DNA from: Hydrogenophaga sp. PBL-H3 | Lineage (GTDB): Bacteria; Pseudomonadota; Gammaproteobacteria; Burkholderiales; Burkholderiaceae_C | NCBI RefSeq assembly: GCF_010104355.1 | Contig: NZ_CP044972.1 | Span: 1,674,001-1,738,000 of the forward strand | Direction of reading: 5' to 3' | Length of the DNA: 64,000 bases | Shown: positions 63,539 to 64,000 of the stretch, piece by piece | How the letters are laid out: each line of letters begins with the position of its first letter | How positions within the stretch are numbered: position 1 is the stretch's first letter | Notes under the pieces: model-generated | Database searches by the model: none | Told to the model about the DNA's origin: nothing | Seen by the model: only the letters and a program-made list of their open reading frames with translations | Made by a program: the position numbers and the translations under genes

Positions 63539-63805
63539 ATGAAGCCAAGCTCCAGACTCCAACTGGGCGCCCTTGCGCTGGGGCTGCTGGCTGTCATTGC
63601 CGCTGTCCTGGCCGTTCTTGTGGCCAGCTACGCGATCAGCAAGCTCGGTCTGCCTTACAACGAAGAGGGCAGGTACTTCGACGGTCTGGTGGTGCATCGG
63701 GCGGGCAGCGAATATGCCTTCGGGTTCCTGGCCGTGGTGCTGGGGGTGGTCGCCGTCCTGGCGGGTGTTGGCGCCCGCCGTCTTCACCGGCGCGCGCGCC
63801 GTTGA
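63539..63805 (+). CDS. small two-helix membrane protein, unknown function
   Basis: An 88-residue protein with two hydrophobic helices (LGALALGLLAVIAAVLAVLV near the N-terminus and FGFLAVVLGVVAVLAGVGA near the C-terminus). A short polar loop (NEEGRYFDGLVVHRAGSEYA) separates them, and the end is basic (RRLHRRARR). The ATG at 63539 has no clear Shine-Dalgarno sequence. It is followed by a hairpin terminator shared with dnaJ. I do not recognise a family. Confidence 0.6.
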   Translation: MKPSSRLQLGALALGLLAVIAAVLAVLVASYAISKLGLPYNEEGRYFDGLVVHRAGSEYAFGFLAVVLGVVAVLAGVGARRLHRRARR

Positions 63806-63823
63806 ACAGGCCGCGCCACAAAA

Positions 63824-63847
63824 AAAGCGACGCCGCAGCGTCGCTTT
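63824..63847. terminator. bidirectional terminator between the small membrane gene and dnaJ
   Basis: AAAGCGACGC and GCGTCGCTTT (10 bp perfect, loop CGCA) with A residues on the left and T residues on the right. It fits termination from both converging genes. Confidence 0.88.
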
Positions 63848-63869
63848 GTTCTGCCAGGCCCGGGACAGC

Positions 63870-64000
63870 TCAGCTGAAGAACGACTTCGCCTTCTCGAAC
63901 CAGCCCTTGTCGTTCGGGCTGTGCTTGTGGCCGCCCTTCTTGAACGACTCGTCCAGCTCCTTGAGCAGCTTGCGCTGGTGCTCGGTGAGCTTGATGGGTG
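63870..64000 (-). CDS. dnaJ: DnaJ chaperone, C-terminal end only
   Basis: Only the last 43 codons are present; the gene continues past the window edge. Read on the minus strand the end is HPIKLTEHQRKLLKELDESF then KKGGHKHSPNDKGWFEKAKS and FFS, followed by TGA at 63870-63872. This matches the C-terminal tail of betaproteobacterial DnaJ (the LTEHQRKLLKELDES segment is characteristic). The J domain and zinc-finger region lie outside the window, so this rests on the tail alone. Confidence 0.8.
   Translation of the reverse strand, partial: PIKLTEHQRKLLKELDESFKKGGHKHSPNDKGWFEKAKSFFS

Noticed and set aside
1..64000. Search for IS elements, phage genes, CRISPR arrays, rRNA and toxin-antitoxin pairs.
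   Set aside because: I found no transposase, integrase, regularly spaced repeats or rRNA sequence. The repeats seen are small dispersed palindromes.

Overview
The window is about 64 kb of GC-rich DNA from a betaproteobacterium. The syntenies rpsO-pnp, tpiA-secG-tRNA-Leu-nuoA..N followed by a DUF2818 gene, an NAD-dependent giant glutamate dehydrogenase, and the style of the small palindromic repeats all point to Burkholderiales, most likely Comamonadaceae (Hydrogenophaga-like; the genus is an inference). It reads as chromosomal core with one large metabolic block. I see no insertion sequence, prophage, CRISPR array or rRNA; there is one tRNA.

Region 1 (1-1.4 kb): the end of an EamA-type permease, a YqeY protein and rpsU. 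Region 2 (1.4-20.9 kb): a YhiN-like flavoprotein, a sterol-desaturase-family membrane protein, then a complete assimilatory nitrate locus. On the minus strand run nasR (NIT-ANTAR), nrtABD (nitrate ABC importer) and narK (MFS transporter), then nirBD, nasA, ybiB and the siroheme gene cobA. Embedded on the plus strand are two regulators: a degenerate-receiver/ANTAR/PilJ protein and a PP2C phosphatase-Ser/Thr kinase fusion with a C-terminal membrane anchor. I found sigma-54-type -24/-12 promoters upstream of nirB, nrtA and (weaker) narK. Each is followed by hexaloop hairpins of the kind bound by ANTAR proteins, and the nrtA leader also has a well-formed intrinsic terminator. This suggests nitrogen-limitation control (NtrC/RpoN) combined with nitrate-dependent antitermination. 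The whole block lies between the divergent pair rpsU and tsaD, which are neighbours in many proteobacteria.

Region 3 (20.9-29.9 kb): tsaD, an amino-acid-type ABC binding protein overlapping an aminotransferase, rpsO, pnp (with a long structured leader), a quinone oxidoreductase, tpiA, secG and tRNA-Leu(GAG). Region 4 (30-46 kb): the 14-gene complex I operon nuoA-N, extended by DUF2818, NUDIX and DUF1178 genes and closed by a strong terminator. Region 5 (46.2-64 kb): NAD-glutamate dehydrogenase, an ABC exporter, a DUF898/M48 protease pair, an AttH-like lipocalin plus FtsX-type permease, a transglutaminase-like protein, a 56-residue basic orphan protein, a YbjQ protein, an MltB-type transglycosylase, a beta-CASP metallohydrolase, a small membrane protein and the 3' end of dnaJ.

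The main points for a second look are the nitrate regulatory circuit (two different ANTAR proteins, a kinase/phosphatase and RNA switches) and a palindromic repeat that has become part of the nirD-nasA junction.
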